The position numbers and the translations under genes were made by a program. Below are positions 15,633 to 25,948 of a stretch of DNA of 43,345 nt, piece by piece; position 1 is the first letter of the stretch, and the number at the start of each line of letters is the position of its first letter. Source of the DNA: Treponema sp. (GTDB taxonomy: Bacteria > Spirochaetota > Spirochaetia > Treponematales > Treponemataceae); the NCBI GenBank assembly GCA_002749205.1, contig PDOP01000011.1:1-43345 (forward strand), read 5' to 3'. The notes under the pieces are model-generated. The model did no database searches, was not told where the DNA came from, and saw nothing but the letters and a program-made list of their open reading frames with translations.

Positions 15633-18101
15633 TCACAAAGCAAGTTCAAAATTATTTTTTTCAAGATTCTCCAGCATTGCTGATATTTCCAGCGGCTTTC
15701 CAAAAAAACTGCCTTGCATTTTATTACAACCATTTTTTAAAAGGAAGTCAAACTGTTCTTGACTTGAAACGCCTTCTGCAACCATTTCCAAATTCAGTCT
15801 TTTTCCAAGTGAAATTAAAACTTTTATTATTTCTTCATCTTTTTTTGATTTTCCTATTTCGTTTATAAAAGCCTTACTGATTTTGATTTTATCTACATTA
15901 AAAGTTTTTAAGTAGTTTAGCGAAGAATATTTTAATCCAAACTCAGAAACTGAAACACGCATACCTGCATTTTTAATTTCATCTATTATAGCACTTGACT
16001 TTTCCGGTTGTTGCATAAGGGTTTCTTCCGAGAGTTCAATTTGTAATAATGGAAACGGAAAATTATTAGACGAAAGAATATAAGACAGTTTATCAACAAA
16101 TAGCTCATCATAAAATGTTTTTGCAGATATTTTAACAGTGGCAGAAATATGTTTCTGTTTTATATTATCGTTTGTTGCCGAATAAATAGAGCACATTTTT
16201 TTTAGCATCCACCTGTCTATGTCTTTTATTATACCTGTTGTTTCTGCAACTTGTAATAATTCTTTATCGTCAAAATCCGAAATAAAACTGCCCTTATATT
16301 TTAAAACTATATCAAAACTGTTTAATATTGGTATAGAATTTTCATTTATAATAATTTGCGGATTTCCGTACATTAAAAAATCTTTGTATTCAATAGCAGC
16401 TCTCAATCTATCAGAAAGCATAAACTCTCTTTCAGTTTTTAATTGCATATCTTTATGAAAAAATTCTATTTTATTTTTTTTAGTTTTTTTTGCTTTGTAT
16501 AGCGCCATGTCTGCAAATTTCATCAATGATGATACATCAATTCCGTCTTCAGGATATCTTGACACACCTACAGATGCAGTAATAGTTACTTTTTTGCCTG
16601 CAATCATAAATGGCTCGGTTATTATTTTTATAATATCATCACATATAATTTTTATTGGCTGTGTATAATTGCTTACAATTAACAAAAAGTCGTCAGCACC
16701 TATTCGAGACGCATTAACTTGACTTCTGTCAAGAAGCCTAAGTCTTACGGCAAGTTGCTTCAAAAAATCATCTCCGGCTTTATAACCATACGAAGAATTA
16801 ATACTCTTAAAGCCATTAATATCAAATAGAATAATTGCCATATTAAGAATTTTTGGATTATTTAAAAGAGCCGTCATTTTTTCTGAAATGTATCTTCTAT
16901 TGTACAATTGCGTTAATGAATCTAACGAAAGCAAAGAAAATATTTCATTCTGCAAAGCAGTTCTCGCTTCCATTTCATTTTTTAGTTTTAAATTTAAGGT
17001 TTTTAATTCACTTGTTTTGATATTTATTTCTTTTTCCAAATTTTGCATTTCTTCTACAAGTTTGTTTTTTTCTGCTTCATGATTTGAAATATCTTTAAAA
17101 CTATATATACCTCCGGTAAATTTATTATTTCCATCATTGACAGGCAACGATATATATGAAATAACTCCTTCTTTATCTATGCCAAAGCTCTTAATAGGAA
17201 TATCCATGTTAAGTTTCTGATTAAAAAAGCTCTTATCTTTATCTTTAAAAACAAAATCCGTAATTCGTTTTTTTACCAATGAAGTTTCAGTTATTCCAAA
17301 AATTTTTACAAATTGAAAATTACACCAAACAATATTTAATGCCTGATTTATAATAACCAACCCTTGATCTATTTCAGAAACAGTTTTAATTAAAAATTCT
17401 TCAGGCTCAACATCTAAAAAATAATATTTATTTTGACAATATAAAATTGTCGCAAGCAATAGAAATATCAACGGCATTACCACATCAGAATAAACTAAAG
17501 GCTTAGTAATAAAATATTTTATTGCAGTGTGCGATACAAATATAATAGCACATAAAGCAGATACAACCATTATAATCGTAGACGATATTTTAATCCTTTT
17601 AAAATAATTTGTATATCTGTGTTTAACTAACAGAAGAATTGAGACTGTTATAATGACTAAATGTATATTTGCCATAATAACTGCAGTAGTTGTATTATAC
17701 ATTGCTAAATACCAGTTTTGATTATATTGATAATATGCCTCTTTAGTAAAAGGATAAAATATATTTAATACAAAAGGTATTCCAATAAAGACAATAGCAA
17801 GAGATTGATACAACACAATTTTTTCTTTTATTTCCGAATATCTTAAAGCAAAATCAAAAAACGAAAGAAATAAAAAGGGAAAAAGCGAATTAAAAATATT
17901 AAAAAAAAGTATTTTTATATCTAAAGGTTTGCTAAATAAAAAAACAAGATATACCATCGATATGACAGTCGAAACAATAGCAACAAACAGCAGTTTTCTT
18001 TTTACAATCTTTTTTCTATCTTTATCATACAAAGCCATTGCGATAACGGCAAATGCAACAGGTAATAAAAAATAACATATATCCAATAACTTTATCAGCA
18101 T
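15633..18101 (-). CDS. Membrane protein with 7TM-PAS-GGDEF-EAL layout; degenerate GGDEF and EAL domains
   Basis: This 822-residue protein has about seven N-terminal membrane helices (~1-225), a PAS-like domain (~235-345) and a coiled coil (~345-385). A GGDEF domain (~390-550) and an EAL domain (~565-815) follow. The diguanylate cyclase signature reads GADDF (468-472) instead of GGDEF. The EAL domain has lost its hallmarks: the ExLxR position reads FDIVLKY, DDFG reads SEFG, and AEGVE reads AEGVS. EITE survives only as ELSE. It is therefore unlikely to hydrolyse c-di-GMP and may act as a receptor or partner subunit. It is the last gene of a three-gene operon, 3 bases after the preceding stop codon, with GGGAG as ribosome-binding site. 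Its close paralogue next door keeps an intact EAL site. Confidence 0.88.
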   Translation of the reverse strand: MLIKLLDICYFLLPVAFAVIAMALYDKDRKKIVKRKLLFVAIVSTVISMVYLVFLFSKPLDIKILFFNIFNSLFPFLFLSFFDFALRYSEIKEKIVLYQSLAIVFIGIPFVLNIFYPFTKEAYYQYNQNWYLAMYNTTTAVIMANIHLVIITVSILLLVKHRYTNYFKRIKISSTIIMVVSALCAIIFVSHTAIKYFITKPLVYSDVVMPLIFLLLATILYCQNKYYFLDVEPEEFLIKTVSEIDQGLVIINQALNIVWCNFQFVKIFGITETSLVKKRITDFVFKDKDKSFFNQKLNMDIPIKSFGIDKEGVISYISLPVNDGNNKFTGGIYSFKDISNHEAEKNKLVEEMQNLEKEINIKTSELKTLNLKLKNEMEARTALQNEIFSLLSLDSLTQLYNRRYISEKMTALLNNPKILNMAIILFDINGFKSINSSYGYKAGDDFLKQLAVRLRLLDRSQVNASRIGADDFLLIVSNYTQPIKIICDDIIKIITEPFMIAGKKVTITASVGVSRYPEDGIDVSSLMKFADMALYKAKKTKKNKIEFFHKDMQLKTEREFMLSDRLRAAIEYKDFLMYGNPQIIINENSIPILNSFDIVLKYKGSFISDFDDKELLQVAETTGIIKDIDRWMLKKMCSIYSATNDNIKQKHISATVKISAKTFYDELFVDKLSYILSSNNFPFPLLQIELSEETLMQQPEKSSAIIDEIKNAGMRVSVSEFGLKYSSLNYLKTFNVDKIKISKAFINEIGKSKKDEEIIKVLISLGKRLNLEMVAEGVSSQEQFDFLLKNGCNKMQGSFFGKPLEISAMLENLEKNNFELAL

Positions 18102-18104
18102 CTT

Positions 18105-20591
18105 TTAAACTCCCAACAAAGAATCACTCACCGGCAATATTTCTTTTTCCAATATTTCTTCAAATGGCATAGGTTTGTAAAAATAATACCCTTGAATAAT
18201 AGATTTCCTCTTTTCTGTAATAAATGCAAACTGCTCACTGTTTTCTACTCCTTCAAATACAACATCAAAATTCAACCCATTTGAAAGATCTATAATTGTA
18301 TTAAGTACTTCTTCGTTTTTTTTACTTAAACCTATATCATCAATAAATACCTTATCTACTTTAAGCTTATCTATTGGTAATATCTTAATATAATTCAGAG
18401 ATGCAAAAGCAACTCCAAAATCATCAACAGAAATACTTATTCCCAGTTCTTTTAAATTAGCAAAAATAGAAATTAAATTTTCATCATAATTTAATAAACT
18501 TGTTTCCGTAATTTCAAGCTCTAAAAATTTAACATTAACATTTGTAGTTTTTATTATTCCTGTAACTATATCTATAAAGTTGGGATCTTTTAATTGCTTT
18601 GACGATACATTAACCGATATTTTAAAATTATTCAAACCTTTGTTTTCAAGCTCATTTATTTTAAGACAAGTCTGTTTTAATATCGAATAGCTTATTTCAA
18701 TAATTGCACCGGAGCGCTCTGCATTTTCAATAAAGTGATACGGAGTCAAAATACCTTTTGTAGGATGATTCCATCTTGCCAAACTTTCATATCCGATAAT
18801 TCTTTGCTTTCCGTCAACATCTACTCCAACCTGAGGCTGATAATACGGTATAAATTGGTTTAGCAAAGAAGCCTCTCTTATTTCATTAGTCAAATCTAAA
18901 TCAGCCAAAACAGATTTTCCAAGCTCATCAGTATAAAAAAGGTACTTTTTATCTTTTACCTCTCTGACAGAAAAATTTGCAAGCTCTGCTTTTTTTATAA
19001 GATCTTCAGCCTTATTTCCGTTTTCAGGATATAAACTTATACCCACGCTGGCAGAAATTAAAACTTCAAAATTTTCTATTACCTTAGGCTCACTCAAACT
19101 GCTTAAAAGAGAGCGTACATTTATTTCAACCATTTCTTTGCTTTCTATATTTTTTGCAATAACCAAGAAGTCATCACCCGAAGCCCTCGACAATAAAAAG
19201 TTATCTTCACCTGCATCTTTTATTATTTCTGCAACCCTCACCAAAATAATATCACCAAACCAATGCCCTCTTGAATCATTTATTTTTTTAAAATCATCTA
19301 TATCAATACTAAAAACAGCCAGTGGCTCAGGATCGCTTTCAAGAATTTCGTCAAGCATTTTAACAAAATGAGTCCTGTTTATACTCTTAGTCAAAACATC
19401 TGAGCTGGCAAGCATTAAATATTCTTCGGTTAAAAGATTTTTACCTGAAAGTCGCTCTTGTAGTACAGTGTTTGCATGAAAAAGCTGTTTATTCTTTGTA
19501 TTTATTTCAGTTTCAATATTTGAATACGCCATTTCCAATCCCATTTTTGCAACGGTTAATCGTGTAATATCTTCAATTAAAAAAATACCTCCCAAAATTT
19601 GTCCCCAATTATCATACTTAACTTTATATGTAATCTGTAAATATGATTTGGTCTTTGTGTTCAGTTCAACTATTTTCTTAAAGTCATTGTTAAACTCCTC
19701 TACAGTGAATTGATTTTTAAAAACAAACTCAATTGGCATACCAATAATACTTTCAGAAAAATCAAATAAATCGTTTACTCCTTGATTTGCGTATTTTACA
19801 ATATATTTGGAATTAATTAATATAAAACCTTCGGGTACCGCATCCATAATATCACTTGCAAGCAAATTAGGCACCAAACAGGTATTTGGATGAGTGTCTA
19901 TATATTTATAAAAGCTAAGTACAAGTATTGCCATAACAAAAATAAACACAGGAGGCGTTGGCGTAACACCAAGCACCGGTAAAAGATGGTCAACAACAAG
20001 ACCAATAACTAAAACAGATACAACAAATATTCGAATAAGTATAGAATATATTTTAAAGTTTAGCCCTCGACTTCTCTTCAATAACAATGTATAAAACACA
20101 TAAGGCAACAACATAGATATACAAGAAAGAAGAAAATCTATCCAAACCTCTCTAAACGATACACACGCCCAACCTAGCGGTATTCGTTGTAAAGATGATA
20201 CGGATAATGGAAAAACAAAAATTAAAACTGTATATACAACTACTTGAAAAGTCAATAAATAAAAAATATTTTTTAAAAGTTTTGTTGTAGAATTCTTTTT
20301 ATTTAAATCTTCAACAGCCGGTATAAATCTAAACAAAAAAACAATAGAATAATTAAAAACAAAAAACTTTAAAATAAAAATTATGTTTCGATATATATTT
20401 GCTTCGATAATATCATCAGTTATAAACATAAGCACATAAAAAAAAGATATTACAAAAAGCAATAAACATATTTGCATAAAATGTTTTTTAAAAGTACTTT
20501 TATCTTTAAGATATTCTCTAATACCTCGTCCTGCAAACAACACACAAGTAACATAATATACTAAAATTGCAAGAATTCTACATAAAGGCAT
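18105..20591 (-). CDS. Membrane c-di-GMP signalling protein, 7TM-PAS-GGDEF-EAL, with intact EAL motifs
   Basis: This 828-residue protein has about seven membrane helices (~1-235), a PAS domain (~245-345), GGDEF (~395-555) and EAL (~570-815). The cyclase motif is SGDDF (471-475), altered at the first Gly and at Glu to Asp, so cyclase activity is doubtful. The EAL phosphodiesterase domain keeps ESLARW (Glu602), NVSSKQ, LEITE, VDDFG, the catalytic Lys in KLKVDK and EGVEN, so c-di-GMP hydrolysis is plausible. The membrane domain resembles the seven-helix sensory regions found in front of kinases and cyclases. Its ligand is unknown. The start codon touches the upstream stop (TAA then ATG) and AAGGAG overlaps the end of that gene, so the two are translationally coupled. 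Confidence 0.92.
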   Translation of the reverse strand: MPLCRILAILVYYVTCVLFAGRGIREYLKDKSTFKKHFMQICLLLFVISFFYVLMFITDDIIEANIYRNIIFILKFFVFNYSIVFLFRFIPAVEDLNKKNSTTKLLKNIFYLLTFQVVVYTVLIFVFPLSVSSLQRIPLGWACVSFREVWIDFLLSCISMLLPYVFYTLLLKRSRGLNFKIYSILIRIFVVSVLVIGLVVDHLLPVLGVTPTPPVFIFVMAILVLSFYKYIDTHPNTCLVPNLLASDIMDAVPEGFILINSKYIVKYANQGVNDLFDFSESIIGMPIEFVFKNQFTVEEFNNDFKKIVELNTKTKSYLQITYKVKYDNWGQILGGIFLIEDITRLTVAKMGLEMAYSNIETEINTKNKQLFHANTVLQERLSGKNLLTEEYLMLASSDVLTKSINRTHFVKMLDEILESDPEPLAVFSIDIDDFKKINDSRGHWFGDIILVRVAEIIKDAGEDNFLLSRASGDDFLVIAKNIESKEMVEINVRSLLSSLSEPKVIENFEVLISASVGISLYPENGNKAEDLIKKAELANFSVREVKDKKYLFYTDELGKSVLADLDLTNEIREASLLNQFIPYYQPQVGVDVDGKQRIIGYESLARWNHPTKGILTPYHFIENAERSGAIIEISYSILKQTCLKINELENKGLNNFKISVNVSSKQLKDPNFIDIVTGIIKTTNVNVKFLELEITETSLLNYDENLISIFANLKELGISISVDDFGVAFASLNYIKILPIDKLKVDKVFIDDIGLSKKNEEVLNTIIDLSNGLNFDVVFEGVENSEQFAFITEKRKSIIQGYYFYKPMPFEEILEKEILPVSDSLLGV

Positions 20592-23500
20592 TTAAAGCTC
20601 CTTAGCTATAATCATAGAAAGAGTAGATAAATAATTCAAATCTTCACAATCAAACTGTTTAATTTTGGCATTTGCATCAAGATAAATAACACCTTTCATT
20701 TTCGTATTATAAAAAACCGGCGCTATTAAAATAGATGTCCAAACCGGCACACCTGCATCATCAATAAATGTATTCTCCCAATTTAAATCATACAATCCGT
20801 ATTTAGTCGTTTCAATTCGTTCAATATATTTTGGATCTAACCTTGAATATACTTGACTCTCACTTATACCGGCATTTGTCTCTACAATATGCTTTTTTTC
20901 TGCCTTATCATAATCATAAATTAACAACGCATTATTTGCAGAAAATATTTCCAGCACCGTTGTCAAAAAAGTTTTCAACATAGAAGCCTTTGATTCATAA
21001 TTAACCGAATAAGAAAGCAATTCAATCAATGAATGCATCTTATCAATATCATAAACCAATAAATCACATAAATCATTTGTCATCAATACCGTTCTGTCTA
21101 AGCTTTCTTCCCATATTGCACTACTGTTATCACCAATTTTTTTTGCAAAATTAAACGCTTTAACAGCTTTTTGTATTACCCCATCCGGAGATATAGCATC
21201 ACCCGGATATATAGCTATACCGGAAGTAATAGTTATGGTTTCCCGCACTTTCGGAAAACTATATTTAGCAATCATTTCTTTTAATTTTTTAACCTTATTA
21301 AAAGCACTTTGAACACCAACACCTTGAAGAGCTAAAATAAAACTATCGCTTCCATAATGTCCTATGGCTTGATTTTTATCCAATATTTTTTCGCTCATGC
21401 CAACAATAGTTTTTAAAATATTATTTACTGCTATCCATCCATATTCTTTTCGTATATTATTAAGATTATCAATTGCAAAAAACACAATCGAAACACCGGA
21501 ATGTTTTTCATCTGTCTTTGTAAATAATTCCGCAATATACTTTTTGAAATATTTTACGGATATCGCACCCGTACACGGATCTATAGAGCTAAGTCTTTTT
21601 TTATTGTATACATCAAGTAAAAAAACAATAATATTTCTTTGATTTCTGCAAAAACTTAAACGCTTTTTGCTCAATGAAAAGAAAATATTCTTTATGGCAA
21701 ATATAATATACACTGAACCATTTTCACCGTAAATTTCAGATTCATTCAAAGGCAAAACCAAAAATTTAACCCCTAACTTAAGACCTAAATCCTCTAAACC
21801 GGATAAACCCTCATCATTCAAAAAAGTAAGCAGTTGTTTATTCAAAGCCTTATCAACATCAGCATCTGAAAACAAAAGCAAATACCTTTCTTCAGAAGTA
21901 TATTTCACAAGCATTGATGTATTTGCAAAAAGTTTTGAGCGCATTAACTGTAGCATTTTTTGTATATTATCTTCCGGATCTTGTGAAAACTGAGATATTG
22001 TTCGTTTTAAACTTGTATATTTAAGATGATTAAATTGATTTGAATCCTTTACAACCGTATTTATAAATACATTTTTTCTAAGCAATACATCTCTGTCTTT
22101 CGAGTTTAACAGTTTTTTTAATCCTACCCCGCTTACTTTCTCGTTAAATAATGACGGTTCAATTATTATATTCTCGGTTCTAATATATTGATAAACCAAT
22201 GCAAAAGGTACCTTATATGAATTAAAATTAAAAAACTTTTGTTTTTCATTATCATGAATATTATCCATAATTTTGAATATCAAATCCTGTGCTTCCAGTA
22301 AATTTAAAACACCCAAACCGATTTTGCTTTTATTTATATAATAAATTCCAAGTTTAATATTAACAACTATTTTAAGAAAAATATTTTCAAAAATACTTAA
22401 ATCGTTCAATGAATTCAATAAATATTTTTCTTCGTTTTCTTCGTCAATATATGTTTTAATCAAATTAAAACATACCCTATTAACAACACTAAAATTAAAA
22501 TCACTGCCACAAAATTCCAAAAACTCAACTGCAAAATCTTTTATATGTTGAAATTGATTTTGCAATATTAATTGAGCAATTGCCAACGAAGAAGACCTTA
22601 CAATAGTGTTTTGGTCATGCTTTAACAAAACAGACTTAGACTCATTAAGCAGTTTTATTAACTTTTTAAGTGACTTTTTTCTAAAACTCAACACTTCAAA
22701 CAATTCTACCTTGAATTTTATAATTACATCAGAAGTAGTATTAAAGTCATAAATAAACTTTTTCCCTTCTTCCAAAACCTGCATAGCATCTTTATAATCC
22801 CCAAAATCAGCTTTGAAATCTGCAACAATAGAATAAAAATCAATAAACTGTTTGGAATTAAGTTTTGTAACTTCCGTATCTTTTTTAACCCTCATAAGGT
22901 TATCGTAATATTTTTTTGCGGAAATATAATTTTTCTTACGAGCCTCTATAACATATAGCAACAAGGTTGCAAAAAACACATGCTTATCTGTTTCCACAGT
23001 ATTAAGCATAACCTTTTGAAAACCTTTATATCCGTATTTTTCAGCTAACTCTAATTTATCCTGAAATATACATATACGCGCAATATCCAATAACGCTTTG
23101 GACTCTACCGAAGACAAACCGTGTTCTTGAGCCAGTCTTGCTATCTTTTCATACTGCAATAACCCTTTATCATAATCTCCCAAAACTGTAGAATAAACAT
23201 AAGCCGTATTATTTAAAGCCTCAAGAAGACCTTGATAATCATCTAACCTTTCCGCTTCATCGTAAGTCTCGGTATATTTTTTTAAAGCCTCATCAACATC
23301 ATTGGCAAAAAAATAACAATTTCCCAAAAGTCGTATTGCCGTAACTTTAAGTTTTTGCAAATCCTCATGATTACCGCAATCATCAATAACTTTAATAAGC
23401 AAAAAATGTGCATTCTCTATATTTCCCGAATCAATATCATCGATTGCAAGCAAAATCTGATATTCCAATAACTCCGACTTATTTTTAAACTCACGCGTTT

Positions 23501-25880
23501 TCTTTTCTAACTTTTTTAACGAGCTTTTTAATTGAGAATTTTCTCCCATAGCATAAGAAACATTTGCAAGACTTAAATGATACCTGATTGTCAAATCCGA
23601 AGATTCAACTTTCTCCAATAATTCACCGGCTTCTTCCAAAAAGTAAACCGTTTCTTTTATATTACCAATTTGAAAATGAGCCGTTGCCGTTTCCAGCAAA
23701 ATTTCAAAAGCTAAAACGTCCTCTTTATTATCCGACAAAGACAAAGCCTTCTCATAAAAAAAAGCAGACTCTCTGTAACTCGAATTCGCCGAATAATACC
23801 TGCCCAACCTTAAATAGAGTACCATAGCTTCTTTCTTACGGCTCATAACCTCCAAATGAAAAACAGCCTCTTCAACACTTTCTATTGAGTCCTCATCAAG
23901 CAAAACATCTACAACAAGATTATGCAATCTTGTTTTCTCTTCATCATCAATCGACTCATATACCCAAACTCTAAAAATCTTATCATCGAATGTATATACA
24001 TCATCATAAATATTCTTAATATGCCCATTTTCAAAAAACTCGTTGAATTTTTCATCGATTTCTTTTTTTGAATACTTACTTAACATACCGTATAAAACTT
24101 TTTTCTTAAAAAATTTATTAAAAATAGAAAACACCTGCAAAAACTCATTCTTTCTATAATCTATAAATTTAAATTGTTTATCGGCATAGGGAAGTATACA
24201 TTTTGAACTGTCAATCAATGTGGACATATTATAAATACTATTGACAACAAACCAAACTATATCATCATCATTTTTAAACAACACATTTTTTGACATTAAA
24301 TCCTCTAACATTGAAATAATAAATCGAGGATTACCGCCGGTTAATCTATACAAAGCCTTAGATAAAATTATAGGCCTAAAACTCATCAGTAAAAAATTCT
24401 TTACAAGCTCGGAGGTCTCAAACTCATCGAGATTATTCAAATGCATTATCCGGGCATCATCAGATGTCAAAACCTTTTCTTCAAAAAACCGGAGCTTCTT
24501 TCTCCTAAGAGAATAAAGCGAATTAATGGAAAGTATTAAAATAAGTTTATCCGAATTTGAATGATTTATAATTAAACTTAAAAAAACATCAACAGTAAAA
24601 TCGTCCGCAACATGAAAATTATCCAAAAGTATGGTAACAGGCTCTTTCCTTCCTAGTTTTTGAACTATTGAAGTAAAAATAAAAATCAAACGGTTTTTCT
24701 GAGCTTCAAAATCATCGTCTGCAGAATTAAGATTTTTTAAATCCTGTATCAAAGATTTCAGATCATACTCATCTCCAATACTAGGCTCATCTGTAAAAAT
24801 AAGATTTAAAAACGAAAGCCAAAAAAAGAACCCTGTTTTTTCCTGCATATCGAATTCAAAAATCTGCGACTTCTCAATCGAAAGAGTAAAAGCAACCTCC
24901 TGCAAAAACCTGGTCTTCCCGCTACCCTCACAGCCTTTAACTATAAATGTCCTTACAAAATTCTCACAATTATTAAAATTACGAAAATTATTCAACACCC
25001 TTGCAACATCATTATTAAACGAAACCAATTTCGGCCTATTACAAATTAAATTTTTTGAATATGTCGAATGCGGCACAAACTTAGTATCTAAAGCCTTATT
25101 TATATCCGCAAAAATATCATAAAAAATATGTTCAAACCTGCTGTACTCATCTGAAATCAACTTTTCTGTAACGGTAATTAAAACATCAAAAATCTTAACA
25201 TCTTTTTCATCAAGCTGCTTCAAAGAATATATAGATTTTATAAACTCAATATTTTCTAAATTGCCTCTGGTACTTGAATACCCTTCAAAAAGCTTCAAAA
25301 AAAGCATACCCAAATTTATAGAATCAAAAAAGCCCGATTCATAAGCATAATCAAGATCCCCTGCTCCACCGGCACGATTTAACTCAATACTGAAAAAATC
25401 CCGTATCTTCAGGTGCATATCACCCTCAGAATCAACAGTTATAAAATAGTCCTCGGGAAGAGTTGTAAAAAACAAAAAACCCGTCATCACGGCAAAACTG
25501 CCTGCCTGACAAATCTGAATAATGACATTCAAAAGAGTATCCAAACCCTGCCCATGTACATATTCAGGCAACGGAACTTTCCACCCCAAAAATTCCGAAG
25601 TATACAAAAACAGCCTCTTATCCCTCTTTCGCCCATTAATACTTACAACATTACTAAACCCAATATTCTTTAAATAAAACTCATTATGCACGGCAGAAAT
25701 CTGCAAAAGATTATCGCGCAAAAAATCAAAAACAGAATCCGGAACACGCTTTCTATCCACCAATGTTAAACAAAGCGGCATATCGTCATTCCATAAATCC
25801 AAAACCAAAAAACTCTTTAAGGTTGAAAAATCATCATATATCTCTCTAACAATTCTGTAACGACCATTTATCATTCTCAT
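20592..25880 (-). CDS. Giant signalling protein: pseudokinase, AAA ATPase, TPR array, degenerate GGDEF and GAF domains
   Basis: From ATG 25880 the product is 1762 residues with no membrane helix. Residues ~1-260 resemble a serine/threonine kinase (NGRYRIVREI) without its chemistry: the HRD loop region reads TTLPEDYF and DFG reads DFF. An AAA_16/STAND-like ATPase follows, with Walker A GCEGSGKT (~316-323) and Walker B TILLDN (~416-421). A long alpha-helical TPR region (~650-1100) comes next. The GGDEF-like domain (~1430-1585) has YGSDSF in place of GGDEF, and a GAF domain closes the protein. The layout resembles large kinase-ATPase-GAF sensor proteins of other bacteria, here with a GGDEF module inserted. 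It heads the operon with the two GGDEF-EAL membrane proteins. A TTG codon at 25916 would add 12 residues but overlaps the -35 element. Confidence 0.87.
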   Translation of the reverse strand: MRMINGRYRIVREIYDDFSTLKSFLVLDLWNDDMPLCLTLVDRKRVPDSVFDFLRDNLLQISAVHNEFYLKNIGFSNVVSINGRKRDKRLFLYTSEFLGWKVPLPEYVHGQGLDTLLNVIIQICQAGSFAVMTGFLFFTTLPEDYFITVDSEGDMHLKIRDFFSIELNRAGGAGDLDYAYESGFFDSINLGMLFLKLFEGYSSTRGNLENIEFIKSIYSLKQLDEKDVKIFDVLITVTEKLISDEYSRFEHIFYDIFADINKALDTKFVPHSTYSKNLICNRPKLVSFNNDVARVLNNFRNFNNCENFVRTFIVKGCEGSGKTRFLQEVAFTLSIEKSQIFEFDMQEKTGFFFWLSFLNLIFTDEPSIGDEYDLKSLIQDLKNLNSADDDFEAQKNRLIFIFTSIVQKLGRKEPVTILLDNFHVADDFTVDVFLSLIINHSNSDKLILILSINSLYSLRRKKLRFFEEKVLTSDDARIMHLNNLDEFETSELVKNFLLMSFRPIILSKALYRLTGGNPRFIISMLEDLMSKNVLFKNDDDIVWFVVNSIYNMSTLIDSSKCILPYADKQFKFIDYRKNEFLQVFSIFNKFFKKKVLYGMLSKYSKKEIDEKFNEFFENGHIKNIYDDVYTFDDKIFRVWVYESIDDEEKTRLHNLVVDVLLDEDSIESVEEAVFHLEVMSRKKEAMVLYLRLGRYYSANSSYRESAFFYEKALSLSDNKEDVLAFEILLETATAHFQIGNIKETVYFLEEAGELLEKVESSDLTIRYHLSLANVSYAMGENSQLKSSLKKLEKKTREFKNKSELLEYQILLAIDDIDSGNIENAHFLLIKVIDDCGNHEDLQKLKVTAIRLLGNCYFFANDVDEALKKYTETYDEAERLDDYQGLLEALNNTAYVYSTVLGDYDKGLLQYEKIARLAQEHGLSSVESKALLDIARICIFQDKLELAEKYGYKGFQKVMLNTVETDKHVFFATLLLYVIEARKKNYISAKKYYDNLMRVKKDTEVTKLNSKQFIDFYSIVADFKADFGDYKDAMQVLEEGKKFIYDFNTTSDVIIKFKVELFEVLSFRKKSLKKLIKLLNESKSVLLKHDQNTIVRSSSLAIAQLILQNQFQHIKDFAVEFLEFCGSDFNFSVVNRVCFNLIKTYIDEENEEKYLLNSLNDLSIFENIFLKIVVNIKLGIYYINKSKIGLGVLNLLEAQDLIFKIMDNIHDNEKQKFFNFNSYKVPFALVYQYIRTENIIIEPSLFNEKVSGVGLKKLLNSKDRDVLLRKNVFINTVVKDSNQFNHLKYTSLKRTISQFSQDPEDNIQKMLQLMRSKLFANTSMLVKYTSEERYLLLFSDADVDKALNKQLLTFLNDEGLSGLEDLGLKLGVKFLVLPLNESEIYGENGSVYIIFAIKNIFFSLSKKRLSFCRNQRNIIVFLLDVYNKKRLSSIDPCTGAISVKYFKKYIAELFTKTDEKHSGVSIVFFAIDNLNNIRKEYGWIAVNNILKTIVGMSEKILDKNQAIGHYGSDSFILALQGVGVQSAFNKVKKLKEMIAKYSFPKVRETITITSGIAIYPGDAISPDGVIQKAVKAFNFAKKIGDNSSAIWEESLDRTVLMTNDLCDLLVYDIDKMHSLIELLSYSVNYESKASMLKTFLTTVLEIFSANNALLIYDYDKAEKKHIVETNAGISESQVYSRLDPKYIERIETTKYGLYDLNWENTFIDDAGVPVWTSILIAPVFYNTKMKGVIYLDANAKIKQFDCEDLNYLSTLSMIIAKEL

Positions 25881-25886
25881 ACCGAA

Positions 25887-25916
25887 ATTATAACACAGTA
25901 ATCGATATTTTTTCAA
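25887..25916 (-). promoter_or_regulatory. Promoter of the three-gene signalling operon, apparently leaderless
   Basis: On the minus strand TTGAAA (25911-25916) and an exact TATAAT (25887-25892) are separated by 18 bases. Six bases separate TATAAT from the ATG at 25880, so transcription should start at or next to the A of the start codon. No ribosome-binding site fits in the remaining bases, consistent with a leaderless mRNA. Confidence 0.6.
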
Positions 25917-25948
25917 GTCTTAGAATCAAGAATATAAATAGATTTAAT

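Noticed and set aside
25881..25916. TTG start adding 12 residues to the giant signalling protein
   Set aside because: The TTG is part of the probable -35 element and TATAAT lies inside the added codons, so it would not be in the mRNA.
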